NCBI GenBank assembly: GCA_012517355.1
Contig: JAAYVD010000022.1
Coordinates: forward strand, 1-64,000
Direction of reading: 5' to 3'
Origin: Candidatus Rifleibacteriota bacterium
GTDB taxonomy: Bacteria; Muiribacteriota; Ozemobacteria; Ozemobacterales; Ozemobacteraceae
DNA: 64,000 bases
In this document: positions 43,039-51,653 of the stretch, in pieces
How positions within the stretch are numbered: the stretch's first letter is position 1
How the letters are laid out: each line of letters begins with the position of its first letter
Program-made: the position numbers and the translations under genes
The notes under the pieces: model-generated
What the model saw: the letters and a program-made list of their open reading frames with translations, nothing else
Told to the model about the DNA's origin: nothing
Databases searched by the model: none

Positions 43039-43375
43039 GAATCGATGGGTTGATGCGGAAAGGGGAATGGATGCGTCCGTCGAGATGCCGGAGTGTCTGA
43101 TTCCCGCAGGCATTGCCCCCATCCACACGTCAGACCGAAGCCTTTCGGAAAACCGTTCCAGAAATTCTGGAGAGAATTGCTGCCTTCGAGGGGACCGCCC
43201 TCCCCCTCTCACCCGTGACCAGGGACGAGCCCTGAGCCTGCTCGCCTCGGGCTTTCGCGTTTCTCGCCTGCCATGGAAAGAAGGCGGGGGTCGTTTTTCC
43301 GGTGAACCGGGTGCCCGGTCTTGCCGATACCAGGAGGAAAGGCCCACCGCTTTTTCGCAGCGAAAGGATGCCGCC
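43039..43375. other. Intergenic region after dispersed repeat
   Basis: This stretch holds the second diverged repeat unit (43043-43097), a cgaagcctttcggaaaaccg segment that partly mirrors 42854-42873, and an isolated ribosome-site-like caggaggaaagg (43331-43342). No gene of normal size is supported. Confidence 0.4.
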
Positions 43376-43447
43376 ATGCTCCTGTTCTGGATCCTCACCA
43401 TCGCGACCGTGTTCCTGATCATCCGCGAGGCCCGCCACAATGCTTAA
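43376..43447 (+). CDS. Possible 23-residue membrane peptide
   Basis: An ATG at 43376 with AAAGGA eight bases before it opens a frame encoding MLLFWILTIATVFLIIREAR plus HNA. The first ~17 residues form one membrane helix and a short positively charged end follows. It overlaps the next tiny ORF by eight bases. Size alone makes it uncertain. The helix-plus-charge layout and ribosome site argue for real translation. Confidence 0.4.
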   Translation: MLLFWILTIATVFLIIREARHNA

Positions 43448-43511
43448 GCGCCTCATCCTGTTCGGCCTGGTCACATTGTTCTGGACCTGCACCCTCGCCG
43501 GGTGCATCTGA
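43440..43511 (+). CDS. Possible 23-residue lipoprotein-like peptide
   Basis: This ORF (MLKRLILFGLVTLFWTCTLA, then GCI) has the layout of a lipoprotein signal: two positive residues, a hydrophobic core and a lipobox LAGC. It ends one residue after the lipobox cysteine, so the processed product would be a Cys-Ile dipeptide carrying lipid. Its ATG overlaps the stop of the preceding 23-codon ORF, consistent with coupling. A noncoding origin cannot be excluded. Confidence 0.35.
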   Translation: MLKRLILFGLVTLFWTCTLAGCI

Positions 43512-43562
43512 TCCCGGCTATCACCCGGGCCGGTCGATAAAACGGTCTGGGGAAGCGGGCCC

Positions 43563-43640
43563 CCTGGCGATGCCCGAAACGGGCGCTTCGCGCCGCCATC
43601 CGCGGCGGCAAGGGATCCTTCCGACCCCTGCCGACCGGTT
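43563..43640. repeat. Interspersed ~75-bp GC-rich repeat copy
   Basis: This runs from cccgaaacgggcgcttcgcg through ccgccatccgcggcggcaag and ends ccgacccctgccgaccggt. It is the same family as 4604-4845, 15007-15090 and 48603-48680. It ends directly at the 3' end of the aldolase fusion gene. Confidence 0.6.
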
Positions 43641-43645
43641 CCCGG

Positions 43646-45154
43646 TCAGTAGCCCTTGCCGGCCGGGGTTTCCCCCTTGACGATGCCCACCGAGGCGCTG
43701 GCCCCGATGCGGGTGGCGCCTGCGGCGATCATCTGCTGGGCGGTCTGGGTGTCGCGAATGCCGCCCGAGGCCTTGACGCCCATGGTGGGGCCGACCACCC
43801 GGCGCATCAGGGCGATGTCCTCGGCGGTGGCGCCGCCGGTGCTGAACCCGGTGCTGGTCTTGACGAAATCGGCGCCCGCCAGCTTCGACAGCTCGCAGGC
43901 CTTGATCTTCTCCTCCTGGTTGAGGAGCGAGGTCTCGAGGATCACCTTGACGCAGTGGCCGCTGGCCGCCTCCACCACCCGGGCGATGTCGTTCTTGACC
44001 AGTTCGTAGTCCTTCGACTTCAGGGCGCCGACGTTGATGACCATGTCGATCTCGCCGGCGCCGTTGGCGATGGAGTCGCGGGTCTCCATCACCTTGGTGA
44101 AGGTCGAGGTGGCTCCGAGGGGGAAGCCGACCACGGTGCAGACCTTGACCGGGCTCCCCTGCAGCAGCTTGGCGGCCAGCGCGACGTGGCCGGGGTTGAC
44201 GCAGACCGAGGCGAAGCTGTACTGGCGGGCTTCCTCGCAGAGCTTGGTGATCTCGGCGACGGTGGCGTTGGGCTTCAAAAGGGTGTGGTCGATGAACCGG
44301 GCCAGTTCGGGGGCGGGCAGCGGGGCGTCGAGCCCCTTTTCGATGCGGTCGGCGCCGGCGGCCACGACCTTTTTCACCGACCCCTCGCAGGACGAGGCGC
44401 AACTGCCGTAGGTGCGGGAGCACTGGTCCTGGAGGCAGGCTCCAGCGGCGGGGGAAGGCGCGGCGGTGGCGGTGGCCGGCCGGGTGGCGGCGATGGCGGC
44501 GGAAGCCTCGGAGGGGGCCGGCTGGCAAGAGGTGCAGCCGGTGCTGCCCACGCAGGTGGCGCACTTGTGATCGGGCTTCATGGCGATGGATCCGCGCTGG
44601 AAGCGGACACCCATGCCCTCGAGCTCGCGGCGCAGGGCGTCGATCCGGCGGGCCACTCCGGTCGGGAAATACCGGCCGGCGTCGATGATCGACTCGTCGG
44701 TGACGACGACGGGGATGCCTTCGCAGAGGGCGAAGGAGATGACCTGGGAGGCGTAGGTGTCGGCCAGCAGGTTGGCGGCCTTCGACAGGGTGTTCATCGA
44801 CAGGCTGGGGATGGTGATCTCGCGCACGTCGCGGATGACGGTGTGGGCGGGGGCGACCTTCGAGGTGACCACCTCGACCCCGGGAAGGGAGCGGGTGAGA
44901 GGGAAATGCTCGTGCAGGTAGCTCGACAGGATCAGCTTGCCGCCCGCCGGCAGCAGGGCGCCCACCTGGGCCAGCACCTGCTCGACCACCTTGAAATTGG
45001 CGGTGACCAGCACGGCCGGACGGGTTCCCTGGCTGGCACGGGCCGCCGGGGCCTGGGCCTCGGGGGGCGGGGTGTAGGCCCCGCCGCGGTTGGCGTTCTG
45101 GGATTTCAGCTTGAGCATCACTTCCCGGGCGATCTGGTCGACGATGTTTTCCAT
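43646..45154 (-). CDS. Microcompartment-associated fusion: encapsulation helix, flavoprotein-like domain, Cys-rich linker, deoxyribose-phosphate aldolase
   Basis: The 502-residue protein starts at the ATG at 45154 after a strong AGGAGG site. Residues 1-17 ([17 protein letters not shown]) form an amphipathic helix like microcompartment encapsulation peptides. A Pro/Ala linker follows. Residues about 46-182 resemble a Rossmann-type flavoprotein (PF02441-like; [18 protein letters not shown] is its typical block). Two cysteine clusters come next: C198, C201, C207, C210 and C240, C245, C252, C256. Residues about 285-502 are a complete Deo[13 protein letters not shown], the Schiff-base lysine K432 in DFVKTSTGF, and K461 in VKASGGI. 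DeoC splits deoxyribose 5-phosphate into acetaldehyde and glyceraldehyde 3-phosphate, and acetaldehyde is a classic microcompartment cargo. It is coupled to two shell-vertex genes. The fusion order is unusual. Confidence 0.85.
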   Translation of the reverse strand: MENIVDQIAREVMLKLKSQNANRGGAYTPPPEAQAPAARASQGTRPAVLVTANFKVVEQVLAQVGALLPAGGKLILSSYLHEHFPLTRSLPGVEVVTSKVAPAHTVIRDVREITIPSLSMNTLSKAANLLADTYASQVISFALCEGIPVVVTDESIIDAGRYFPTGVARRIDALRRELEGMGVRFQRGSIAMKPDHKCATCVGSTGCTSCQPAPSEASAAIAATRPATATAAPSPAAGACLQDQCSRTYGSCASSCEGSVKKVVAAGADRIEKGLDAPLPAPELARFIDHTLLKPNATVAEITKLCEEARQYSFASVCVNPGHVALAAKLLQGSPVKVCTVVGFPLGATSTFTKVMETRDSIANGAGEIDMVINVGALKSKDYELVKNDIARVVEAASGHCVKVILETSLLNQEEKIKACELSKLAGADFVKTSTGFSTGGATAEDIALMRRVVGPTMGVKASGGIRDTQTAQQMIAAGATRIGASASVGIVKGETPAGKGY

Positions 45155-45156
45155 GG

Positions 45157-45477
45157 TCAGCCTCCTGCTCCGGTGGCTTCCGGAGCCGATTTGTCGAAGA
45201 TGGTGCGGTCGTGCAGCCGGACGGTGTCGACGATCCCCACGATGGCGGCGTCGGCCGGCGCCTGCTTGTCGCCCAGCATCTGCTGGACGGAACTGCCTTC
45301 CTTCATGATCAATACGACCTCGCCGAGGTCGGCCCCCAGAAAGTCGATGCACAGCACCTCGGTTCCCTTCGGCTTCAGGGACATGTCGAGGGGCTGGACG
45401 AGCAGCAGGGGACGGGCATCGAACGACCGGTGCTTGATGGTGGAAACGATCTTGCGCACGACCCGGCCGATGTTCAT
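45157..45477 (-). CDS. Bacterial microcompartment vertex protein (EutN/CcmL family), second copy
   Basis: The 106-residue protein has the BMC-P fold markers: the opening [27 protein letters not shown], the central [21 protein letters not shown] and the VGIVDTVRL end. Five such subunits cap the corners of a polyhedral shell. The ATG at 45477 overlaps the stop of the preceding BMC-P gene by four bases (ATGA). The stop lies two bases before the fusion aldolase start, so the three genes are one unit. Confidence 0.9.
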   Translation of the reverse strand: MNIGRVVRKIVSTIKHRSFDARPLLLVQPLDMSLKPKGTEVLCIDFLGADLGEVVLIMKEGSSVQQMLGDKQAPADAAIVGIVDTVRLHDRTIFDKSAPEATGAGG

Positions 45478-45743
45478 GCGGGGCCCTCGATGCGGTCGAT
45501 GATGCCCAGGATGGAGGCATCGGAGGGCGGGCGGGCCTTGACGAAGGGGAGGGCGGCTTCGCCGCCGCCGCACAGAAAGACGGTCTCTCCGTTCCCGGCG
45601 TCGGTGGAGTCGCAGGCGATGAAGGGGTGGCCGATCGTTTTGCCGTCGGCGTCGATGGCGGTCACGATCAGCAGCTTGAGCCCGTGCATCTGAGGGTCTT
45701 TCTGGGTACACACGACACGGCCCAGAACCCGTCCGAGATACAT
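45474..45743 (-). CDS. Bacterial microcompartment vertex protein (EutN/CcmL family), first copy
   Basis: The 89-residue protein is a BMC-P subunit: [30 protein letters not shown], an [17 protein letters not shown] central block and ILGIIDRIE at the end. A GGAGGG ribosome site precedes the ATG at 45743. It is the first gene of the three-gene unit. Neither BMC-H hexamer genes nor PduL or aldehyde dehydrogenase genes are nearby, so the shell's main components must be encoded elsewhere. Confidence 0.92.
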   Translation of the reverse strand: MYLGRVLGRVVCTQKDPQMHGLKLLIVTAIDADGKTIGHPFIACDSTDAGNGETVFLCGGGEAALPFVKARPPSDASILGIIDRIEGPA

Positions 45744-45958
45744 GTTTCCCTCCGGAGGAGAATGGAGAAACTGTAGCAGATTGCCTGGGGGAATGCAACG
45801 CGGGCGCGTCGCCCCGGCCATTCCCGACGAACCCTCTTCTTCAGGGCGGATGAAGGCGGCGGCCGGCCGCCGCAGGAAATCGGGAAGGCGAGGGATCTTG
45901 CGATCCGGGACGGGGTGGGGCAGAATGAAGGCCAACATCGCCGCGGCCCGGAGGCCCC

Positions 45959-46600
45959 ATGAAAGACGCGTTTCGCCGGTATCACCACATCGTCTGGGAC
46001 TGGAACGGTACCCTGCTCGACGACCGCCTGGTCTGCCTCGACATCATCAACGGCAGCCTCGCCCGCCGGTCCCTTCCGACGGTCACCCTCGAGATCTATC
46101 TCGACCTGTTCGAGTTTCCCGTGGTCGATTACTACCGGAAACTCGGGTTCGACTTCGACAAGGAATCCTTCGAGGTCGTCGGCCGGGAGTTCATGACGGA
46201 ATACGGGGGGCGGATGCTCGGCTGCCCTCTGCAGAAGGGGGCCCGGGAGTTGCTGGAAGGGCTGCACCGGCAGGGGGTCCGGCAGACCGTCCTGTCGGCG
46301 CTCGACGCGCGGTTGCTGGCCCCCTCCATCGATCATTTCGGCCTGCGGGAATTCTTCGACAAGGTCTGGGGGCTTTCCGACAGCCTGGCGGCCGGCAAGA
46401 TCGAACTGGGCCGGCAGATGATCGCCGAGGCCGGGGTGCCGGCGGCCGGCACCCTGATGGTGGGCGACACCACGCACGACTTCGAGACGGCGCGGGCGTT
46501 GGGCATCGACTGCCTCCTGATGGCGGCCGGGCACAACTCCCGGCCCCGCCTGGAAGCCTGCGGCGTGCCGGTGGTAGGGGGGCTGGAGGAACTTCTCTAG
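45959..46600 (+). CDS. HAD-family phosphatase (phosphoglycolate phosphatase-like)
   Basis: The 213-residue protein has the HAD motifs: DWNGTLLDD (motif I), VLSALD (motif II), AAGKIELG (lysine) and MVGDTTHDFETARALG (motif IV), with a helical cap between I and II. It resembles phosphoglycolate phosphatase and pyrophosphatase PpaX. The substrate is undetermined, and a link to the GlcD/GlcF-like genes 30 kb away is only a thought. It is divergent from the microcompartment genes and ends one base before the convergent pgi stop. Confidence 0.85.
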   Translation: MKDAFRRYHHIVWDWNGTLLDDRLVCLDIINGSLARRSLPTVTLEIYLDLFEFPVVDYYRKLGFDFDKESFEVVGREFMTEYGGRMLGCPLQKGARELLEGLHRQGVRQTVLSALDARLLAPSIDHFGLREFFDKVWGLSDSLAAGKIELGRQMIAEAGVPAAGTLMVGDTTHDFETARALGIDCLLMAAGHNSRPRLEACGVPVVGGLEELL

Positions 46601-46601
46601 G

Positions 46602-48302
46602 TCAGCGTTTGCGCCAGGCGGCGTACCGGGTCAGCAGGCCGCGGGTCGAGGCGTCGTGGCCGGACAGATCGACCTCCGCGCCCCGGGCCAGGGCTTCCTC
46701 CTCGGCCAGGATCTTCTTGGCGAGCACCTTTCCCAGTTCCACCCCCCACTGGTCGAAACTGTTGATGCGCCAGATGATGCCCTGGACGAAGATCTTCATT
46801 TCGTAGAGCGAGATCAGGCTGCCCAGGGTGCGCGGGGTCAGCTGTTGCAGCAGGATGGTATTGGTGGGGCGGTTGCCGGGGAAGACCTTGTGGGGCAGGA
46901 GGGCCTCCCGTTCCTCGGCGGGCAGACCGGCCTTCTCGAGTTCGCGGCGGGCCTCGTCGGCGGTCTTCCCCTGCATCAGGGCTTCGGTCTGGGCAAACAG
47001 GTTGGCCAGGAGCTTCTGGTGGTGGTCGTCGAAGGGGTGGTGGGGCTGCACGCAACCGATGAAATCGCAGGGAATCAGCTTGGTCCCCTGGTGGATCAGC
47101 TGGTAGAAGGCGTGCTGGCCGTTGGTGCCGGGCTCGCCCCACAGGATCGGGCCGGTCTGGTAGGTGACGGTGCGGCCGTCGCGGTCGACCATCTTCCCGT
47201 TGCTCTCCATGTCGCCCTGCTGGAAATAGGCGGGGAAACGGTGGAGATACTGGTCGTAGGGCAGGATGGCCATCGTCTCGGCGCCGAAGAAGTTGTTGTA
47301 CCAGAGGCCGATCAGGGCCAGCAGCACGGGAAGGTTGCGGCGCAGCGGGGTGGTGCGGAAATGCTCGTCCATGCGGTGGAAGCCGTCGAGCAGTTCCTCG
47401 AACCGCTCGAACCCGATGGCCAGCGCGATCGACAGGCCGATGGCCGAGGTGCTGGAATACCGGCCGCCGACCCAGTCCCAGAACGCGAACATGTTCTCGG
47501 GGTCGATGCCGAACTTCTCGACCTCGGCCCGGTTGGTCGAGATGGCGGCGAAGTGACGGCCGACCGCCTTCTCGTCGTGCAGGGCGGCCAGCAGCCAGCG
47601 CCGTGCCGTCTGGGCGTTGGCCATGGTCTCCTGCGTGGTGAACGTCTTCGAGGCGACCAGGAACAGGGTCTCGTCGGGGGCGAGGTCGCGGGTCTTCTCC
47701 CAGAAGTCGGCCCCGTCGACGTTCGACACGAACCGCACGGCCGGCCCCTCGCGCCCGAACGGTTTGAGGGCTTCGGTGATCATCACCGGCCCCAGGTCGG
47801 AGCCGCCGATGCCGATGTTGACCACGGTCCTGATCCGCTTGCCCGTGAAGCCGAGCCACTCGCCGCTGCGAACGCGCTGCGAGAAGGATTTCATCTTGGC
47901 CAGCACCGCGTTGACCTCGGGCATGACGTCCTTGCCGTCGACCAGGACCGGCCGGTTGGCGCGGTTGCGCAGGGCCACGTGCAGCACGGGCCGCTTCTCG
48001 GTCCAGTTCAGGCGGTCGCCGCGGAACATCGCCTCGATCGCGGCCGGGACGCCCGCGGCGTCGGCCAGCGCCACCAGCAGGTCGAGCGTCCGCTCGGTGA
48101 GGCGGTTCTTGGAAAAATCGACGAGCATGCCGTCGAAATCCAGGCTGAAGCGGGCGAACCGCTCGGGATCCTGGGCGAACAGGTCCCGCAGGTGGATGCC
48201 CTTGATTTGCTGGTAATGGTCGGCCAGGGCCAGCCATTCGGGGGTCTCGGGCAGGGTGCGGCCGGTGCGGATGAAGGAGTCGTTCCGGGAAGCTGGGTGC
48301 AT
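46602..48302 (-). CDS. pgi: Glucose-6-phosphate isomerase
   Basis: The 566-residue protein is a full-length Pgi. It shows the signature [31 protein letters not shown], the [17 protein letters not shown] block, and the C-terminal active-site part [20 protein letters not shown] and [18 protein letters not shown]. It interconverts glucose 6-phosphate and fructose 6-phosphate. I start at the ATG at 48302, with AGGAGG nearby; the frame upstream crosses the tRNA region and is not coding. A Pgi this long is of the E. coli type rather than the shorter thermophile type. Confidence 0.95.
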   Translation of the reverse strand: MHPASRNDSFIRTGRTLPETPEWLALADHYQQIKGIHLRDLFAQDPERFARFSLDFDGMLVDFSKNRLTERTLDLLVALADAAGVPAAIEAMFRGDRLNWTEKRPVLHVALRNRANRPVLVDGKDVMPEVNAVLAKMKSFSQRVRSGEWLGFTGKRIRTVVNIGIGGSDLGPVMITEALKPFGREGPAVRFVSNVDGADFWEKTRDLAPDETLFLVASKTFTTQETMANAQTARRWLLAALHDEKAVGRHFAAISTNRAEVEKFGIDPENMFAFWDWVGGRYSSTSAIGLSIALAIGFERFEELLDGFHRMDEHFRTTPLRRNLPVLLALIGLWYNNFFGAETMAILPYDQYLHRFPAYFQQGDMESNGKMVDRDGRTVTYQTGPILWGEPGTNGQHAFYQLIHQGTKLIPCDFIGCVQPHHPFDDHHQKLLANLFAQTEALMQGKTADEARRELEKAGLPAEEREALLPHKVFPGNRPTNTILLQQLTPRTLGSLISLYEMKIFVQGIIWRINSFDQWGVELGKVLAKKILAEEEALARGAEVDLSGHDASTRGLLTRYAAWRKR

Positions 48303-48415
48303 GGCATCCTCCTGGTGGGTTTGGCGGTTTCCCAGATGTATACCCCGGAGGCGGTCCCATGGCAAGGTTTGGCCCATTCCCACGGCCGGAAATTCCGGAA
48401 GATGCGGAACCCCTT

Positions 48416-48442
48416 GCAGCGGGGCGCGGAATGTGGTATAAA
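48416..48442 (+). promoter_or_regulatory. Probable tRNA promoter with extended -10
   Basis: TTGCAG (48416-48421) and TGG-TATAAA (48434-48442) lie 15 bases apart, 34 bases before the tRNA. The extended -10 TG compensates for the short spacer. Confidence 0.55.
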
Positions 48443-48475
48443 AGAGCCCAGTGGTTCGGCGTTTTCGTCGACCCG

Positions 48476-48548
48476 CGGGGCGTAGCGCAGTTGGTAGCGT
48501 ACTTGAATGGGGTTCAAGTGGTCGCTGGTTCGAGTCCAGTCGCCCCGA
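48476..48548 (+). tRNA. tRNA-Pro (anticodon GGG)
   Basis: The 73 bases fold as a complete cloverleaf. The acceptor is CGGGGCG (48476-48482) with CGCCCCG (48541-48547), the D arm is GCGC/GCGT, the anticodon stem is CTTGA (48502-48506) with TCAAG (48514-48518), and the T arm is GCTGG-TTCGAGT-CCAGT. The anticodon GGG at 48509-48511 reads CCC/CCU. C1-G72, G37 and discriminator A73 are proline features. The CCA end is not encoded. Confidence 0.95.
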
Positions 48549-48550
48549 TG

Positions 48551-48585
48551 GAAACGGGCTCCCGAGACAGTCGGGAGCCCGTTTC
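48551..48585 (+). terminator. Hairpin terminator of the tRNA gene
   Basis: A perfect 15-bp stem (48551-48565 with 48571-48585), containing gaaacgggctcccga and its complement around gacag, starts two bases after the tRNA. The T-run is weak, but the position and stability favour a processing or termination role. Confidence 0.75.
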
Positions 48586-48602
48586 GCATTCCGGGGATGG
48601 CC

Positions 48603-48740
48603 CCTTGGCCGTGGGCGAAACCGGCGTTTTCCGCCGCCCCGCCGGGGCAAGCGCGCCCTCCTGGCGCGCCCCGGCACGCACCCCCTCCCGGGGCACTCCG
48701 TGGCGGCCCGGGGGATGCTCTGCCGACAGCCAGTCGGGCG
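48603..48740. repeat. Interspersed GC-rich repeat copy with extra hairpins
   Basis: The stretch begins gccttgg.. gcgaaaccggcgttttccgc, matching the family core seen at 43563 and 4765. Its later part holds a palindrome (ggggcaagcgcgccctcctggcgcgcccc, 48653-48681). It fills the gap between the tRNA terminator and the PLP-enzyme gene. Confidence 0.5.
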
Positions 48741-48822
48741 GCCGCCCCCGACTGGACTTTTCCCGGCAGGAGCCCTAGAATGGCCCGAAAATTCCTCTGG
48801 TCCATGGAAAGGAGAATGTGAC

Positions 48823-50052
48823 GTGAAAGAGCAGAAGAAGCCAGGCGTCGATACGCAGTGCATCCACGCGGGGCAGCACCCCGACAAGCTGTTCGGCGGC
48901 GTCAGCGTGCCCATCTACCAGTCCTCCACCTTCGCCTTCGAGAGCGCCGCCGTCGGCGCGGCCCGCTTCAGCGGCGCCGACGACGGGTACAAGTACACCC
49001 GGCTCGGCAACCCGACCACCGCCGCCCTCGAAGAGTGCGTCGCCGAGCTGGAAGGTGGCGGCAAGGGCCTCGCCACCGCCTCCGGCATGGCCGCGGTCAG
49101 CACCACCTACCTCGCCTTCCTGGGCGCGGGCGCCCACCTGGTCTCCTCCGACGCCGTCTACGGGCCTTCCCGCACCCTGGCCGAGAAGGAACTGGCCCGG
49201 TTCGGGGTCGAATCGACCTATGTCGACACCTCCAACCTCGACCAGGTGAAAAAGGCCATCCGGCCCAACACCAAGGTGGTCTACCTGGAGACCCCGGGCA
49301 ATCCGACCCTGGCCATCAGCGATATCGCGGCCTGCGCCAAGATCGCCCACAACGCCGGCGCCCTTCTGGTCGTCGACAACACCTTCTGCAGCCCGGTGTT
49401 GCAGCGGCCCCTCGACCTGGGCGCCGACGTCGTGCTGCACAGCATGACCAAGTATCTGAACGGCCATTCCGACGTCGTGGCCGGGATGCTGGTGACCCGG
49501 TCGGCCGACCTGATGGGAAGGATGCGGCGGGTGCTGGTGCAGGTCGGCGGCACCATCGACCCCCACCAGGCCTGGCTGGTGCTGCGCGGCGTCAAGACCC
49601 TGGCGTTGCGCGTGCGCGCCGCCGAGGAGTCGGCGATGAAGCTGGCGGCCGATCTCGAGAAACACCCCGCCGTGGCCTGGGTGCGCTACCCCGGCTTGAA
49701 GAGCCATCCCCAGCATGCCCTGGCGAAGTCCCAGATGAGCGGGTTCGGTTCGATGATCTCGTTCGAGCTGAAGGGTGGGGTGGAAGCCGGCCGCCTCCTG
49801 ATGGATTCGGTGAAACTCTGCGTCCTGGCCGTCTCCCTCGGCGGGGTCGAGTCCCTGATCCAGCACCCCGCGAGCATGACCCACGCCAGCATGGGCCCCG
49901 AAGCACGCCGCGCCGCGGGCATCACCGACGGCCTGGTGCGGCTGTCGGTGGGCATCGAGACCTACGAAGACCTGCGGGCCGACCTGTGGAACGCCCTCGA
50001 CCAGGTGGGCACCGCCGCCACCGCCAGCGGAAACGCCCAGGTCGGGGTCTGA
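48823..50052 (+). CDS. Cys/Met metabolism PLP-dependent enzyme (cystathionine gamma-synthase / methionine gamma-lyase family)
   Basis: The 409-residue protein has the family blocks [58 protein letters not shown] and the PLP lysine in [33 protein letters not shown] is the C-terminal signature. The position occupied by a catalytic cysteine in typical methionine gamma-lyases (YGC) is proline here (VYGPSRT), so lyase specificity cannot be assumed. It acts in sulfur amino acid synthesis or breakdown. The GTG at 48823 has AAAGGAGA properly spaced. Confidence 0.85.
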   Translation: MKEQKKPGVDTQCIHAGQHPDKLFGGVSVPIYQSSTFAFESAAVGAARFSGADDGYKYTRLGNPTTAALEECVAELEGGGKGLATASGMAAVSTTYLAFLGAGAHLVSSDAVYGPSRTLAEKELARFGVESTYVDTSNLDQVKKAIRPNTKVVYLETPGNPTLAISDIAACAKIAHNAGALLVVDNTFCSPVLQRPLDLGADVVLHSMTKYLNGHSDVVAGMLVTRSADLMGRMRRVLVQVGGTIDPHQAWLVLRGVKTLALRVRAAEESAMKLAADLEKHPAVAWVRYPGLKSHPQHALAKSQMSGFGSMISFELKGGVEAGRLLMDSVKLCVLAVSLGGVESLIQHPASMTHASMGPEARRAAGITDGLVRLSVGIETYEDLRADLWNALDQVGTAATASGNAQVGV

Positions 50053-50078
50053 CCACCCCTCTGCGGGGCGCGAAACCC

Positions 50079-50097
50079 GGGGTTTCGCGGGCTGTCC
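50079..50097. repeat. Palindrome of the gcgaaaccggggtttcgc type
   Basis: The near-perfect palindrome gcgaaacccggggtttcgcg also occurs inside the 78-bp repeats of the GlcF-like gene (for example 14839-14859), 35 kb away. It lies 27 bp after the PLP-enzyme stop. Confidence 0.55.
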
Positions 50098-50223
50098 GGG
50101 CCGTGCGTCCCTGCTGACAAGCAGGGTTCAGGTTCGCGTGAGCCCTGGCTTTGTGGCCCCCCGGGTTCCGCCCGGGGGCAGCCTTCGCCCGGGGCGGCCT
50201 CGATTCCCGGTTTCCCCCTGCAA

Positions 50224-50250
50224 CAAAAAACCCGCCGTGAGGCGGGTTCT
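50224..50250 (-). terminator. Rho-independent terminator of pilC
   Basis: Read on the minus strand, an 8-bp stem (aacccgcc with ggcgggtt, 50229-50248, loop of four) runs into a T6-run (50225-50230), 26 bases after the pilC stop. Confidence 0.88.
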
Positions 50251-50275
50251 TGTCGAACGGGTCGGGACCGCGGGA

Positions 50276-51484
50276 TCAGTCGGCGGCGTTGACCAGTTTG
50301 AGCATGGGCATGAAGACGGCGAGGACGATGCCGCCGATGACGATGCCCATGAACACGATGACGATGGGTTCGATGATCGAGGTCAGGCCCTTGACGGCGT
50401 TGTCGACCTCGGTGTCGTAGAAGTCGGCGATCTTCGACAGCATCTTGTCGAGTTCACCGGTCTCCTCGCCGACGGCGATCATCTGCACGACCATGGGCGG
50501 GAAGACGTTGGAGTTCTTCAGCGGCTCGGCGATCGATTCACCTTCGCGGATGGAGATGCGGGTCTTGTCGACGGCCTCGGCGATGACCACGTTGCCGGCG
50601 GTCTGGGCCGTGACTTCCAGGGCCTGCAGGATGGGGACGCCGGAGGCGATCAGGGTGCCGAGGGTGCGGGTGAACTTGGCGACGGCGACCTTGCGCATCA
50701 TCATGCCGATGGCGGGCATCTTCAGGATGTTGGTGTCGAAGATGCGGCCGCCGGTCTTGGTCTTGAAGAAGTTCATGATGAGGAAGGGCACGCCCAGCAG
50801 GACGGGCAGCACCACGAACCACCAGCTGACCATGAAGTCGGAGACGGCCAGCAGGATCTGGGTGGCGAGCGGCAGTTCGACCTTCATGCCCATGAAGATT
50901 TCCTTGAACTGCGGCAACACGAACATGACCAGGGCGACCACGACGAGGCCGGCGATGGCGAACACGACGACCGGGTAGGTGAGCGCGCCCTTGACCTTCG
51001 ATTTCAGGTTCTCGGAGCTTTCGAGGTAGTCGGCGAGACGGTTCAGGATCTGGTCGAGAATACCGCCGACCTCGCCGGCCTTGACCAGGCTGCAGAACAG
51101 TTCGGAAAAGACGCGCGGGTGTTTCTCGAGCGACTTGGAGAAGGTGGCGCCGCCTTCGACGTCGGCGCGGATCTGGGTGATGACCCGCTTGAACGTCGGA
51201 TTTTCGGACTGCTGCTGCAGAATGGTCAGGCAGCGGACCAGCGGCACGCCCGAACCGATCATGGTGGCGAACTGGCGGGCGAAGATGCAGACCTCCTGCG
51301 AGCTGATGCCGCGCTCGAACAGGTTGAAGGAGATGCCGCCCCCCCCCTTCTTCTCGGTGATGCTGGTGACGAAGTAGCCCTTTTCGCGAAGCTTGGAAAT
51401 GCAGGCTTCCTTGCTTTCGCCGTCCATCTCGGCGGTGACGATCTTGCCGTCCCAGTTCCTGGCCTTGTAGGTGAAAGTCGCCAT
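50276..51484 (-). CDS. pilC: Type IV pilus inner-membrane platform protein
   Basis: The 402-residue protein is a GspF/PilC protein with two homologous halves. Each ends in membrane helices (SKVKGALTYPVVVFAIAG... and SIIEPIVIVFMGIVIGGIVL). The conserved cytoplasmic starts FARQFATMIGSGVPLV and FTRTLGTLIASGVPIL, and the GEETGELDKML block, are intact. It anchors the pilus motor and works with PilB (33264-35045). The ATG at 51484 is preferred over one two codons upstream, which abuts the AAGGAGG site. It appears to be transcribed alone from the promoter at 51573-51601. Confidence 0.93.
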   Translation of the reverse strand: MATFTYKARNWDGKIVTAEMDGESKEACISKLREKGYFVTSITEKKGGGGISFNLFERGISSQEVCIFARQFATMIGSGVPLVRCLTILQQQSENPTFKRVITQIRADVEGGATFSKSLEKHPRVFSELFCSLVKAGEVGGILDQILNRLADYLESSENLKSKVKGALTYPVVVFAIAGLVVVALVMFVLPQFKEIFMGMKVELPLATQILLAVSDFMVSWWFVVLPVLLGVPFLIMNFFKTKTGGRIFDTNILKMPAIGMMMRKVAVAKFTRTLGTLIASGVPILQALEVTAQTAGNVVIAEAVDKTRISIREGESIAEPLKNSNVFPPMVVQMIAVGEETGELDKMLSKIADFYDTEVDNAVKGLTSIIEPIVIVFMGIVIGGIVLAVFMPMLKLVNAAD

Positions 51485-51572
51485 GGCCATCCTCCTTTCG
51501 AGGGTTTTGCACGTTCCATCCAATGCCCAGCACAAAGCGTGCCAGACGCCGGATTCCCTTTGTATCGGAAGT

Positions 51573-51601
51573 AGTATAAGATGCGTTGAGTCTTTGTGCA
51601 A
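51573..51601 (-). promoter_or_regulatory. Minus-strand promoter for pilC
   Basis: On the minus strand TTGCAC (51601-51596) and TATACT (51578-51573) are 17 bases apart, about 90 bases ahead of the pilC start. This lies in the divergent gap shared with the topoisomerase gene. Confidence 0.7.
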
Positions 51602-51653
51602 ATTCCCGCACACATTCCGGTACCTGTCCGCACACTCCAATTCAGGGGTCTCC

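Noticed and set aside
43034-43375. Upstream extension of the 23-codon membrane ORF to a 137-codon protein
   Set aside because: The upstream part is made of the dispersed noncoding repeat and has no ribosome site. Only the short ORF is worth keeping.
48551-48585. tRNA-adjacent hairpin considered as an attachment site
   Set aside because: There is no integrase gene and no second copy of the tRNA 3' end in the window. It is better explained as a terminator or processing hairpin.
46602-48914. Extended pgi frame starting upstream of the tRNA
   Set aside because: The extra 200 codons read through the tRNA-Pro and its terminator antisense. The Pgi start at 48302 has a ribosome site and family-like N-terminus.
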